In this document: piece after piece, positions 50,701 to 63,708 of the stretch
Position numbering within the stretch: the first letter of the stretch is position 1
Layout: every line of letters begins with the position of its first letter
Source: Voacanga thouarsii
Lineage: Eukaryota > Streptophyta > Magnoliopsida > Gentianales > Apocynaceae
Reading direction: 5' to 3'
DNA length: 64,000 bases
NCBI GenBank assembly: GCA_026120185.1
Contig: JANUWF010001101.1
Coordinates: 124,001 to 188,000 of the forward strand
Made by a program: the position numbers and the translations under genes
Notes under the pieces: generated by a model
Database searches by the model: none
Seen by the model: the letters and a program-made list of their open reading frames with translations, nothing else
What the model was told of the DNA's origin: nothing

Positions 50701-52560
50701 TTTACCGTGTACAACTAGCACATCTTTGTGTAAAAAAATCAAACAAAATACCATTTTTTTTGTCCATTAAAAACACTATCGAGATTATAAAAAACGGACT
50801 AATTAGAGAAACACACACAACAGGAATACTGTGCATCATACGTGGGCTTTTGATGGTAAACCATCGTCGCAAAGCACCGAAAGGTTCCCCAATTATGCTT
50901 ATGTTGACGCACCATATACTTGGTACATATACTCATACTTATAACATTCTTTTGTAACTGCATCACTAAAATTACCATGTACAACTAGCACATTTTTGTT
51001 TAAAAAAATATTAGACAAAATACCAGTTTTTTTGCCTATTAAAACACTACTTGGAATTATAAAAGGACGAGACTAATTAGTAAAACTCACACAATCGGAA
51101 TACTCTGCATCATATGCGGACTTCTGATGGTAAACCATCATTGCAGAGCACCGAAAGGTTCCCCAATCATGCTTATGTTGACGCCACATATACTTGGCTC
51201 ATGGACACAGACTTACAACATTCTTTTCCAACTGCATCATCAAAATTTTCGCGTACAACTAGCACATTCTGTTTAAAAAATTAAACAAAATACCACTTTT
51301 TTTGTCCAATAAAAACACTCCTGGGTGTATAAAAAGACAGGGTAAATAGAAAAACACACACAACAGAATACTCGTGATTATACGTGGGCTTCGATGGCAA
51401 ACCATCGTCGCAAAGCACCAAAAGGTTTCTCAATCATGCTCGATATTGACGCCCCATATACTTGGCACATATACTCATTCTTACAACATTCTTTTGCAAC
51501 TGCATCACTAAAATTACCACAAACAACTAGCACATCTTTCTTTAAAAAAATCAAACGAAATACCACTTTTCTTGTCCAGTAAAAGCACTACTGGGATTAT
51601 AAAAGGACAGACAAATTAGAAAAACACATCGCAGAGCACTATGCATGATACGTGGGCTTCTGATGGTAAACCATCATCGCAGAGCTCCGAAAGGCTCCCC
51701 AATCATGCATATATTGACGCCACAAATACTTAGCACATGTACACATACTTACAACATTCTATTGCAACTGCATCACTACAATTACCGAGTACAACTAGCA
51801 CATCTTTGTGCAAAAAAATCAAACAAAATACCTTTTTTTTGTCCAATAAAAACACTACCCGGAGTATAAAAGGTCAGACTAATTAGAGAAACACACCCAA
51901 CAGGAATACTGTGCATCATACGTGGGCTTCTGATGGTAAACCATCGTCGCAAAGCACCGAAAGGTTCCCCAATCATGCTTATGTTGACACCCCATATACT
52001 TGGCACATATACTCATACCTACGACATTTCTTTTGCAACTGCATCACAAAAATATTACCCCGTACAACTAGCACATCTTTGTTTAAAAAAATCTAACAAA
52101 ATACCACGTTTTTTGTCCAATAAAAACACAACTGGGATTATAAAAGGACAGAACAATTAGAAAAACACTCCCAACAGGAATACTGTGCATGATACGTGGG
52201 CTTCTGTTGGTAAACCACCGTCGCAAAGCACCGAAAGGTTCCCCAATCAAGCTTATGTTGACGCCCAAGATACATGGCACATATACTCACACTTACAACA
52301 TTCTTTTGCAACAGCATCAATACAATTACCGCATTCAACTTGCACATCTTTCTTTAAAAAAATCAAACAAAATACCTTTTTTTTTGTCTAATAAAAACAC
52401 TACTGGGATTATAAAAGGACAGAGTAATTAGGAAAACATTTACAACAGGAATACTGTGCATCATACGTGGGCTTCTGATGGTAAACCATTGTCGCAAAGC
52501 ACCGAAAGGTTCCTTAATAATGCTGATGTTGACGCTCCATATACTTGGCACATATACTTA
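44685..52560. repeat. 15-monomer tandem duplication, period about 4052 bp
   Basis: The segment about 44685-48507 is repeated at about 48737-52560. Offsets of 4050-4053 hold at 44762/48814, 45133/49185, 45875/49926, 46239/50290, 46417/50468, 47593/51645, 47730/51782 and 48310/52363. The copies share all monomer variants and many rare bases. Small differences cluster in the second copy at about 50778 and 51050-51445 and in the first at about 45670-45700. The match ends at about 52560, so the tail of the first unit (48508-48736) has no second copy. Confidence 0.9.
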
Positions 52561-55500
52561 TACTTCCAACATTCTTTTGCAGCTGCATCACTAAAATTAC
52601 CGCGTACAACTAGCACATCTTTCTTTTAAAAAAATCAAACAAAATACCTCTTTTTTTGTCTATTAAAAACACTACTGGGATAATAAAAGGACTGACTAAT
52701 TAGAAAAACAGGCACAACAGGAATACTGTGCATCATACGTGGGCTTCTGATGGTAAACTATCGTCGCAAAGCACCGAAAGGTTCTCCAATCAAACTTATG
52801 ATGCACCCCATATACGTGGCATATATACTCAAACTTACAACATTCTTTTGCAACTGCATCACTAAAATTACCGTGTACAGCTAGCACATTTTTGTTTAAA
52901 AAAATCAATCAAAATACCTATTTTTTTGTCCAATAAAAACACTACTGGGATTATAAAATGACAGACTAATTAGAGAAACACACACAACAGGAATGCTGTG
53001 CATCATACGTGGGCTTCTGATGGTAAACCATCGTCTCAAAGCACCGAAAGGTTCCCCAATTATGGTTATGTTGACGCACCCTATACTTGGCAAATATACT
53101 CATACTTACAATATTCTTTTGTAACTGCATCACGACAATTACCGCGCACAACTAGCACATCTTTTTTTTAAAATTCAATCAAAATACCTCTTTTTTTGTC
53201 TAATAAAAATACTATTGGGATTATAAAAGGACAGACTAATTAGAAAAACACGCACAACAGGAATACTATGCATCATACGTGGGCTTCTGATGGTAAACCA
53301 TTGTCGCAAAGCACCGAAAGGTTCCTCAATCATGCTGATGTTGACGCCCCATATACTTGGCACATATACTCATTCTTACAACATTCTTTTGCAACTGCAT
53401 CACTAAAATTACCGCAAACAACTAGCACATCTTTCTTTAAAAAAATCAATCAAAATACCACTTTTCTTGTCCAATAAAAGCACTACTAGGATTATAAATG
53501 GACAGACAAATTTCAAAAACACACACAACAGGAACACTATGCATGATACGTGGGCTTCTTATGGTTAACCACCGTGGCAAAGCACCAAAAGGTTCCCCAA
53601 TCATTCTTATGTTTACCCACCAGATACTTGGCACATATACTCATACATACAACATTCTTTTGCAACTGCATCACTACATTTACTACGTACAACTAGCACA
53701 TCTTTGTGTAAAAAAAATCAAACAAAATACCACTTTTTTTGTCTAATAAAAACACTACTGGGATTATACAAGGACATACTAATTAGAGAAACACAGACAA
53801 CAGGAATACTGTGCATCATACGTGGGCTTCTGATGGTAAACCATCGTCACAAAGTACCGAAAGGTTCCCCAATTATGCTTATGTTGATGCACCATATACT
53901 TGGCACATATACTCATACCTATAACATTCTTTTGTAACTGCATCAATAAAATTACCGCGTACAACTAGCACATTTTTGTTTAAAAAAATATTAGACAAAA
54001 TACCACTTTTTTTGTCTAATAAAACACTACGTGAATTATAAAAGGACAGACTAATTAGTAAAACTCACACAACTGGAATACTCTGCATCATATGCGGACT
54101 TCTGATGGTAAACCATCATTGCCGAGCACCGAAAGGTTCCCCAATCATGCTTATGTTGACGCCACATATACTTGGCTCATGGACACAGACTTACAACATT
54201 CTTTTGCAACTGCATCATTAAAATTTTCGCGTACAACTATCATATTATGTTTAAAAAATTAAATAAAATACCACTTTTTTGTCCAATAAAAACACTCCTG
54301 GGTGTATAAAAAGACAGAGTAAGTAGAAAAACACACACAACAGGAATACTGTGAATCATACGTGGGCTTCTGATGGTAAACCGTCGTCGCAAAGCACCAA
54401 AATGTTTCTCAATCATGATGATGTTGACGCCCAATATACTTGGCACGTATACTCATACTTACAACATTCTTTTGCAACTGCATCACCAAAATTACCGCGT
54501 ACAACTAGCACATCTTTCTTTAAAAAAATCAAACAAAATACCACTTTTCTTGTCCAGTAAAAGCACTACAGGGATTATAAAATGACAGACAAATTAGAAA
54601 AACACACACAACAGGAGCACTATGCATGATACATGGGCTTCTGATGGTAAACCATCGTCGCAAAGCACCGAAAGGTTCCTCAATCATGCTGATGTTGACG
54701 CCCCCAAATACTTGGCACATATACTCATACTTACAACATTCTTTTGCAACAGCGTCACTAAAATTACCGCGTACAACTAGCACACCTTTCTTTAAAAAAA
54801 TCAAACAAAATACCTCATTTTTTGTCTAATAAAAATACTACTGGGATTATAAAAGGACAGACTAATTAGTAAAACACGCACAACAGGAATATTATGCATC
54901 ATACATGGGCTTCTGATGGTAAACTGTCGTCTTAAAGCACCGAAAGGTTCCCCAATCACGCTTATGATACACCCCATATACGTGTCATATATACTCAAAC
55001 TTACAACATTCTTTTGCAACTGCATCACTACAATTACCGTGTACAACTAGCACATTTTTGTTTAAAAAAATCAAACAAAATACCTCTTTTTTTTTGTTCA
55101 ATAAAACCACTACACGAATTACAAAAGGACAGACTAAATAGAAAAACACACGCAACAGGAATACTGTGCATCATACGAAGGATTCTGATTTTAAACCACC
55201 GTTGCAAAGCACCGAAAGGTTCCCCAATTATACTTATGTTGATGCCCCAGATACTTGGCACATATACTCATACTTACAACATTCTTTTGCAACTGCATCA
55301 ATACAATTAGCACGTTCAACTTGCACATCTTTCTTTAAAAAAAAATCAAACAAAATACCTCTTTTTTTATCTAATAAAAACACTATTGCGATTATAAAAG
55401 GACAGACTAATTAGAAAATCACGGACAACAGGAATACTGTGCATCATACGTGGCCTTCTGATGGTAAACCATCGTCGCAAAGAACCGAAGGGTTCCTCAA

Positions 55501-55900
55501 TCATGCTGATGTTGACGCCCCATATACTTGGCACATATACTCATACTTACAACAATCGTTTGCAACTGCATCACTAAAATTACCGCGTACAACTAGCACA
55601 TCTTTCTTTAAAAAAATCAAACAAAATACCACTTTACTTGTCCAATAAAAGCACTACTGGGATTATAATAGGACAGACTAATTAGAAAAACACACACAAC
55701 AGGAACAGTATGCATGATACGTGGGCTTCATATGGTAAACCATCATCGCAGAGCACCGAAAGGTTCCCCAATCATACTTATGTTGACGCCACATATACTT
55801 GGCACATGGACACATACTTACAACATTCTTTTGCAACTGCATCACTACAATTTTCGTGAACAACTAGCATATTTTGTTTAAAAAATTAAACAAAATACCA
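52560..55900. repeat. Satellite stretch without a clear local higher-order period
   Basis: About 12 monomers of right-arm types in mixed order, including a short ATGATGCACCCC / ATGATACACCCC variant at about 52799 and 54964. The TATTAGACAAAATACC monomer at 53991 is the partner of the patch at 44483-44713. Nothing other than satellite seen. Confidence 0.7.
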
Positions 55901-58900
55901 CTTTTTTTGTCCAATAAAAACACTCCTGGGTGTATAAAAAGACAGAGTAAATATTAAAACACACACAACCGGAATACTGTGCATCATACGTGGGCTTCGG
56001 ATGGTAAACCACCGTCGCAAAGCCCACAATCATGCTTAGGTTAACGCCCCATATACTAGGCACATATACCCATACTTACAACATTGTTTTGCAACTGCAT
56101 CACTAAAATTACCGCTTACAACTAGCACATCTTTGTTTAAACAAATCAAACAAAATACCACTTTTTTTGTCGAATAAAAACACAACTGAGATTGTAAAAG
56201 GACAGACTAATTAGAAAAACACACACAACAAGAACACTGTGCATCATACGTGGGCTTTTGATGGTAAACCCTCGTCTCAAAGCACTAAAATTTTCCCCAA
56301 TCATGCTTATGTTGACGCCCTATATACATGACACATATACTCATGCCTACGACATTTCTTTTGCAACTGCTTCACTTAAATATTACCCCGTACAACTTGC
56401 ACATCTTTGTTTAAAAAAATCGAACAAAATACCACGTTTTTTGCCCAATAAAAACACTACTGGGATTATAAAAGGACAGACCAATTAGAAAGACACTCCC
56501 AACAGGAATACTGTGCTTGATACGTGGGCTTCTTTTGGTAAACCATCGTCCCAAAGCACCGAAAGGTTCCCCAATCATGCTTATGTTGACGCCCAAGATA
56601 CACGGCACATATACTCATACTTACAACATTCTTTTGCAACTGCATCAATGCAATTACCGCTTTCAACTTGCACATCTTTCTTTTAAAAAAAATCAAACAA
56701 AATACCTCTTTTTTGTGTAATAAAAACACTACTGGGATTATAAAAGGACATTCTAATTAGAAAAACACGCACAACAGGAATACTGTGCATCATACGTGGC
56801 CTTCTGATGATAAACCATCGTCGCAAAGCACCAAAAGGTTCCTCAATCATGCTGATGTTGACGTCCCATATGCTTGGCATATATACTCATACTTACAACA
56901 TTCTTTAGCAACTGTATCAGTAAAATTACCGCGTACAACTAGCACATCTTTCTTTAAAAAAATCAAACAGAATACCACTTTTTTTTGTCTAATAAAAACA
57001 CTGTTGGGATTATAAAAGGACAGACTAATTAGAAAATCACGCACAATAGGAATACTGTGCATCATACGTGGCCTTCTGATGGTAAACCATCGTCGCAAAG
57101 TACCGAAAGGTTCTTCAATCATCCTGATGTTGACGCCCCATATACTTGGCACATGTACACATACTTACAACATTCTTTTGCAACTGCATCAGTAAAATTA
57201 CCGCGTACAACTAGCACATCTTTGTCTAAAAAAAATCAAACAAAATACCTCTTTTTTTGTCCTATAAAACTACTACCCGGATTATAAAAGGTCAGACTAA
57301 TTAGAGAAACACACACAACAGGAATACTGTGCATCATACGTGGGTTTCTGATGGTCAACCATCGTTGCAAAGTACCGAATGGTTCCCCAATCATACTTAT
57401 GTTGACGCCACATATACTTGGCACATGTACGCATACTTACAACATTCTTTTGCAACTGCATCACAACAATTACTGCATACAACTAGCACATCTTTGTGTA
57501 AAAAAATCAAACAAAATACCTCTTTTTTTGTCCAATAAAAACACTACTGGGATTATAAAAGGACAGACTAATTAGAGAAACATACACAACAGGAGTACTG
57601 TGCATCATACGTGGGCTTTCTGATGGTAAACCATCGTCGCAAAGCACCTAAAGGTTCCCCAATTATGCATATGTTGACGCACCATATACTTGGCATATAT
57701 ACTCATACTTACAACATTCTTTTGTAACTGCAACACTAAAATTACCGCGTACAACAAGCACGTTTTTGTTTAAAAAAATATTAGACAAAATACCACTTTT
57801 TTTGTCTAATAAAAACACTACTGGGATTATAAAAGGAAAGACTAATTAGTAAAACTCACACAACTGGAATACCCTGCATCATACGTGGACTTCTGATGGA
57901 TAACCATCTTTGCAGAGCACCGAAAGTTCCCCAATCTTGCTTATGTTGACGCCACATATACTTGGCTCATGGACACAGACTTACAACATTCTTTTGCAAC
58001 TGCATCACTACAATTTTCGCATACAACTAGCACATTCTTTTTAAAAAAATTAAACAAAATATCACTTTTTTTGTCCAATAAAAACACTCCTGGGTGTATA
58101 AAAAGACAGAGTAAATAGAAAAACACACAAAACAGGATTACTGTACATCATACGTAGGCTTCGGATGGTAAACCACCATCGCAAAGCCCCCAATCATGCT
58201 TATGTTAACGCCCCATATACTTGGCACATATACTAATACTTACAACATTGTTTTGCAACTGCATCACTAAAATTACCGCGTACAACTAGCACATCTTTGT
58301 TTAAACAAATCAAACAAAATACCACTTTTTTTGTCCAATAAAAACACTACTGAGATTGTAAAAGGACAGACTAATTAGAAAAACACACACAACAGGAATA
58401 CTGTGCATCATACGTGGGCTTTTGATGGTAAACCATCGTCTCAAAGCACCTAAAGTTTCCCTAACCATGCTTATGTTGACGCCCCATATACTTGGCACAT
58501 ATACTCATACCTACGACATTTCTTTTGCAACTGCATCACTTAAATATTACCCCGTACAACTAGCACATCTTTGTTTAAAAAAATCACACAAAATACCACG
58601 TTTTTTGTCCAATAAGAACATTACTGGGATTATAATAGGACAGACCAATTAGAAAGACACTCCCAACAGGAATACTGTGCATGATACGTGGGCTTCTGAT
58701 GGTAAACCACCGTTGCAAAGCACCGAAAGGTTCCCCAATCATGCTTATGTTGACGCCCAAGATACATGGCACATATACTCATACTTACAACATTCTTTTG
58801 CAACTGCATCAATACAATTACCGCTTTCAACTTGCACATCTTTCTTTAAAAAAATCAAACAAAATACCTCATTTTTTGTCTAATAAAAACACTACTGGGA

Positions 58901-58930
58901 TTATAAAATGACAGACTAATTAGAAAATCA
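55900..58930. repeat. Partial 8-monomer higher-order repeat, offset about 2164 bp
   Basis: The monomers from about 55900 to 56750 (GGGTGTATAAAAAG, then GAGATTGTAAAAGG, then TATTACCCCGTACAAC, then CCCAAGATACACGG) recur in the same order at about 58065-58930. Examples: 56258/58422, 56411/58584. Only about four of eight monomers have a visible second copy. Confidence 0.65.
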
Positions 58931-59149
58931 CACACAACAGGAATACTGTGCATCATTCGTGGCCTTCTGATGGTAAACCATCGTCACAAAGTACTGAAGG
59001 TTCCCCAATCATGCTTATGTTGACGCCACATATACTTGGCACATGTACACATACTTACAACATTCTTTTTCAACTGCATCACAACAATTACCGTGTACAA
59101 CTAGCACATCATTGTGTAAAAAAATCAAACAAAATACCTCTTTTTTTAT

Positions 59150-62100
59150 CCAATAAAAACACTACTGGGATTATAAAAGGACAGACTAATTAGAGAAAGA
59201 CACACAACAGGAATACTGTGTATCATACGTGGGCTTTCTGATGGTAAACCGTCGTCGCAAAGCACCGAAAGGTTCCCCAATTATGCTTATGTTGACGCAC
59301 CATATACTTGGCATATATACTCATACTTACAACATTCTTTTGTGACTGCATCACTAAAATTACCGCGTACACCTAGCACGTTTTTGTTTAAAAAAATATT
59401 AGACAAAATACCACTTTTTTTGTCTAATAAAAACACTACTGGGATTATAAAAGGACAGACTAATTAGTAAAACTCACACATCTGGAATACTCTGCATCAT
59501 ACGTGGACTTCGGATTGTAAACCATCATCGCAGAGCATCAGAAGGTTCCCCAATCATTCTTATGTTGACGCCACATGTACTTGGCACATGGACACAGACT
59601 TACAACATTTTTCTGCAACTGCATCACTAAAATTTTCGCGTACAACTAGCACATTCTTTTTTAAAAAATTAAACAAAATACCACTTTTTTTGTCCAATAA
59701 AAACACTCCTGGGTGTATAAAAAGACAGGGTAAATAGAAAAGCACACACAACAGGAATACTGTGCATCATACGTGGGCTTCGGATGGTAAACCACCATCG
59801 CAAAGCCCCCAATCATGCTTATGTTAACGCCCCCATATAATTGGCACATATACTCATACTTACAACATTGTTTTGCAACTGCATCACTAAAATATTACCC
59901 CGTACAACTAGCACATCTTTGTTTAAAAAAATCAAAGAAAATACCACGTTTTTTGTCAAATAAAAACACTAATGGGATTTTAAAAGGACAGACCAATTAG
60001 AAAAACACTCCCAACAGGTATATTGTGCATCATACGTGGGCTTCTGATGGTAAATCACCATCGCAAAGCATCGAAAGGTTCCCCAATCATGCTTATGTTG
60101 ACGCCCAAGATACATGGCACATATACTCATACTTACAACATTCTTTTGCAACTGCATCAATACAATTACTGCATTCAACTTGCACATCTTTCTTTAAAAA
60201 AATTAAAAAAAATACCACATTTTTTGTCCAATAAAAACACTATTGGGATTATAAAAGGACAGCCTAATTAGAAAAACACTCCCAACAGGAATACTGTGCA
60301 TGATACGTGGGCTTCTGATGGTAAACCACCGTCGCAAAGCACCGAAAGGTTCCCCAATCATGTTTATGTTGACGCCCAAGATACATGGCACATATACTCA
60401 TACTTACAACATTCTTTTGCAACTGCATTAAAACAATTACCGCATTCAACTTGTACATCTTTCTTTAAAAAAATTGAACAAAATACCTCTTTTTTTGTCT
60501 AATAAAAACACTACTGGGATTATAAAAGGACAAACTAATTAGAAAAACACGCACAACAGGAATAATGTGCATCATACGTGGGCTTCTGATGGTAAACCAT
60601 CGTCGCAAAGCACCGAAAGGTTCCTCAATCATGCATGATACGTGGGCTTCTGATGGTTAACCACCATGGCAAAGCACCGGAAGGTTCCCCAATCATGCTT
60701 ATGTTTACCCCCCTGATACTTGGAACATATACTCTTACTTACAACATTCTTTTGCAACTGCATCACTACAATTACCGCGTACAACTAGCACATCTTTTTG
60801 TAAAAAAAATCATAAAAAATACCACTTTTTTTGTCCAATAAAAATACTACTGGGATTATAAAAGGACACACTAATTAGAGAAACATACACAACAGGAATA
60901 CTGTGCATCATACGTGGGCTTCTGATGGTAAACCATCGTCACAAAGCACCGAAAGGCTCCCCAATTATGCTTATGTTGACGCACCATATACTTGGCATAT
61001 ATACTCATACTTACAACATTCTTTTGTAACTGCATCACTAAAATTACTGCGTAAAACTAGCACGTTTTTGTTTAAAAAAATATTAGACAAAATACCACTT
61101 TTTTTGTCTAATAAAAACACTACTGGAATTATAAAAGGACAGACTAATTAGTAAAACTCACACATCTGGAATACTCTGCATCATACGTGGACTTCTGATT
61201 GTAAACCATCATCGCAGAGCATCAGAAGGTTCCCCAATCATGCTTATGTTGCGCCACATATACTTGGCACAAGGACACAGACTTACAACATTCTTCTGCA
61301 ACTGCTTCACTAAAATTTTCACGTACAACTAGCACATTCTTTTTTAAAAAATTAAACAAAATACCACTTTTTTTGTCCAATTAAAACACTCCTGGGTGTA
61401 TAAAAAGACAGGGTAAATAGAAAAACACACACAACAGGAATATTGTACAACATACGTGGGCTTCGGATGGTAAACCACCGTCGCAAAGCCCCCAACCATG
61501 CTTATGTTAATGCCCTCATATAATTGGCACATATACTCATACTTACAACATTGTTTTGTAACTGCATCACTAAAATATTACCCCGTACAACTAGCACATC
61601 TTTGTTTAAAAAAATAAAACAAAATACCACGTTTTTTATCAAATAAAAACACTAATGGGATTATAAAGGGACAGACCAATTAGAAAAACACTCCCAACAG
61701 GTATACTGTGCATGATACGTGGGCTTCTGATGGTAAACCACCATCGCAAAGCACCGAAAGGTTCCCCAATCATGCTTATGTTGACGCCCAAGATACATGG
61801 CACATATACTCATACTTACAACATTCTTTTGCAACTGCATCAATACAATTACCGCATTTAACTTGCACATCTTTCTTTAAAAAAATTAAACAAAATACCA
61901 CGTTTTTTGTCCAATAAAAACAATATTGGGATTATAAAAGGACAGTCTAATTAGAAAAACACTCCCAACAGGAATACTGTGCATGATACGTGGGCTTCTG
62001 ATGGTAAACCACCGTCGCAAAGCACCGAAAGGTTCCCCAATCATGTTTATGTTGACGCCCAAGATACATGGCACATATACTCATACTTACAACATTCTTT

Positions 62101-62700
62101 TGCAACTGCATCAATACAATTACCGCATTCAACTTGCACATCTTTCTTTAATAAAATTAAACAAAATACCTCTTTTTTTGTCTAATAAAAACACTACTGG
62201 GATTATAAAAGGACAGACTAATTAGAAAAATACGCACAATAGGAATAATGTGCATCATACGTGGGCTTCTGATGGTAAACCATCGTCGCAAAGTACCGAA
62301 AGGTTCCTCAATCATGCATGATACGTGGGCTTCTGATGGTTAACCACCGTGGCAAAGCACCGGAAGGTTCCCCAATCATGCTTATGCTTACCCCCCCTGA
62401 TACTTGGAACATATACTCATACTTACAACATTCTTTTGCAACTGCATCACTACAATTACCGCGTACAACTAGCACATCTTTTTGTAAAAAAATCATACAA
62501 AATACCTCTTTTTTTGTCCAATAAAAATACTACTGGGATTATAAAAGGACACACTAATTAGGGAAACATACACAACAGGAATACTGTGCATCATACGTGG
62601 GCTTCTGATGGTAAACCATCGTCGCAAAGCACCGAAATGCTCCCCAATTATGCTTATGTTGACGCACCATATACTTGGCACATATACTCATACTTAGAAC
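59150..62700. repeat. 1683-bp higher-order repeat with a built-in truncated monomer, about 2.1 copies
   Basis: 60025/61708, 60203/61886, 60264/61947, 60296/61979 and 60635/62318 are all exactly 1683 apart. The period is not a whole number of monomers (about 6.2) because each copy contains a partial monomer where AATCATGCATGATACGTGG joins two units (about 60629 and 62312). A third start of the unit is seen at about 62518. A related six-monomer series (about 1617 bp) precedes it from about 57535. Confidence 0.9.
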
Positions 62701-63162
62701 ATTCTTCTGCAACTGCATCACTAAAATTACCGTATACAACTAGCACATATTTGTTTAACAAAATTAAACAAAATACCACTTTTTTTGTCTAATAAAAACA
62801 CTATTGGGATTATAAAAGGACTGACTAATTAGTCAAACTCACACAACTGGAATACTCTGCATCATACGTGGACTTCTGATGGTAAACCATTATCGCAGAG
62901 CACCGAATGGTTCCCCAATCATGCTTATATTGACGCCACATATACTTGGCACATGTACACATACTTACAACATTCTTTTGCAACTGCATCACTAAAATTA
63001 CTGCATACAACTAGCACATCTTTGTTTAAAAAAATCAAACAAAATCCCAATTTTTTTGTCCAATAAAAACACTACTGTAATTATAAAAGGACAGAGTAAA
63101 TAGAAAAACACACACAACAGGAATACTGTGCATCATTCATGGGCTTCCAATGGTAAACCCTC

Positions 63163-63610
63163 CAAATCCCTCCATTGGCTCCTTCCGAGGGCGCCGAGAA
63201 CTCTCTCCAGCCTCAACTCGGCTGAAGGAAGGAATGAAAGAAGGCCTAGGTGGAGACTCATAGTCTATCTCCCCCGGGACATCACTAGCTGCTGCTAGAT
63301 CCACTTCGGGATTAGGAGGGTGGGGTTCAGGCTCCACTATCATCACATCATCCTCACTGTCAGAGCTTATGTCTATCACCGAGATTGGAAGTGGCTCTAG
63401 GATCTAGACCTCGTCCACACTGCTATCCTCCATAAGGTCAAACTCATCATCACTGCTATCCTCCATAGGGATAACCTCGCCATCATTGTTATCCTCTATA
63501 GGGACAACTGGCGGAGGGGCAGGTTGGGGAACTGGAAGGTCCTCCTGGTCTAGATAGTAAGGTGGGTGCCACTGCTGCCCTTTCCTTGCCGTCCTAAGCA
63601 GTCTAACCAT
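63163..63610 (-). pseudogene. Second copy of the extra acidic ORF, 3'-truncated with a stop
   Basis: ATG at 63608-63610. The product is close to that at 36320-36850 (shared VRLLRTARKGQQW, QEDLPVPQP, VVPIEDNND, VIDI-S-S-D-S-E-D-D, EPEPHPPNPEVDLAA, GEIDYESPPRPSFIPSFSRV). An in-frame TAG at 63404-63406 stands where the other copy has CAG (glutamine). The frame is then lost at the satellite junction near 63163, so roughly the last 30 residues are replaced by satellite-encoded ones. This copy preserves the acidic tail after VIDI better than the first. Confidence 0.7.
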
Positions 63611-63694
63611 CCTACAGCATCAACAAGATAGGTTAGATAAGATTTAAACTTAAATAAATAAATCACAATTCATCAATATTTGCCTATAACCTAG

Positions 63695-63706
63695 TCTCTG
63701 ATACCA
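63695..63706 (-). promoter_or_regulatory. Primer-binding site, initiator tRNA-Met type (second element)
   Basis: Minus-strand TGGTATCAGAGA two bases from the LTR end, identical to 36934-36945. Confidence 0.88.
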
Positions 63707-63708
63707 CT

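Larger units (their letters stand above)
43344..63160. repeat. Satellite array, right arm (about 73 monomers)
   Basis: Same monomer family and orientation as the left arm but with its own variant classes. A TATTAGACAAAATACC monomer occurs at about 44525, 46970, 51011, 53991, 57780, 59400 and 61085. A GCAAAGCCCCCAATC monomer (about 14-bp deletion, usually with GTTAACGCC) occurs at about 43970, 45478, 49529, 58190, 59810 and 61490. A GGGTGTATAAAAAGACAG monomer and a CCCAAGATACATGG monomer also recur. The array stops at about 63160 in retroelement leader sequence. Confidence 0.97.

Noticed and set aside
1..63160. CRISPR-like regular repeats
   Set aside because: The unit is 270 bp, fully repetitive with no unique spacers, in a plant sequence.
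1..63160. Calling this array the centromere
   Set aside because: HORs and embedded chromoviruses fit a centromere or pericentromere but also subtelomeric or interstitial heterochromatin. The element is not clearly of the CRM lineage and there is no CENH3 evidence.
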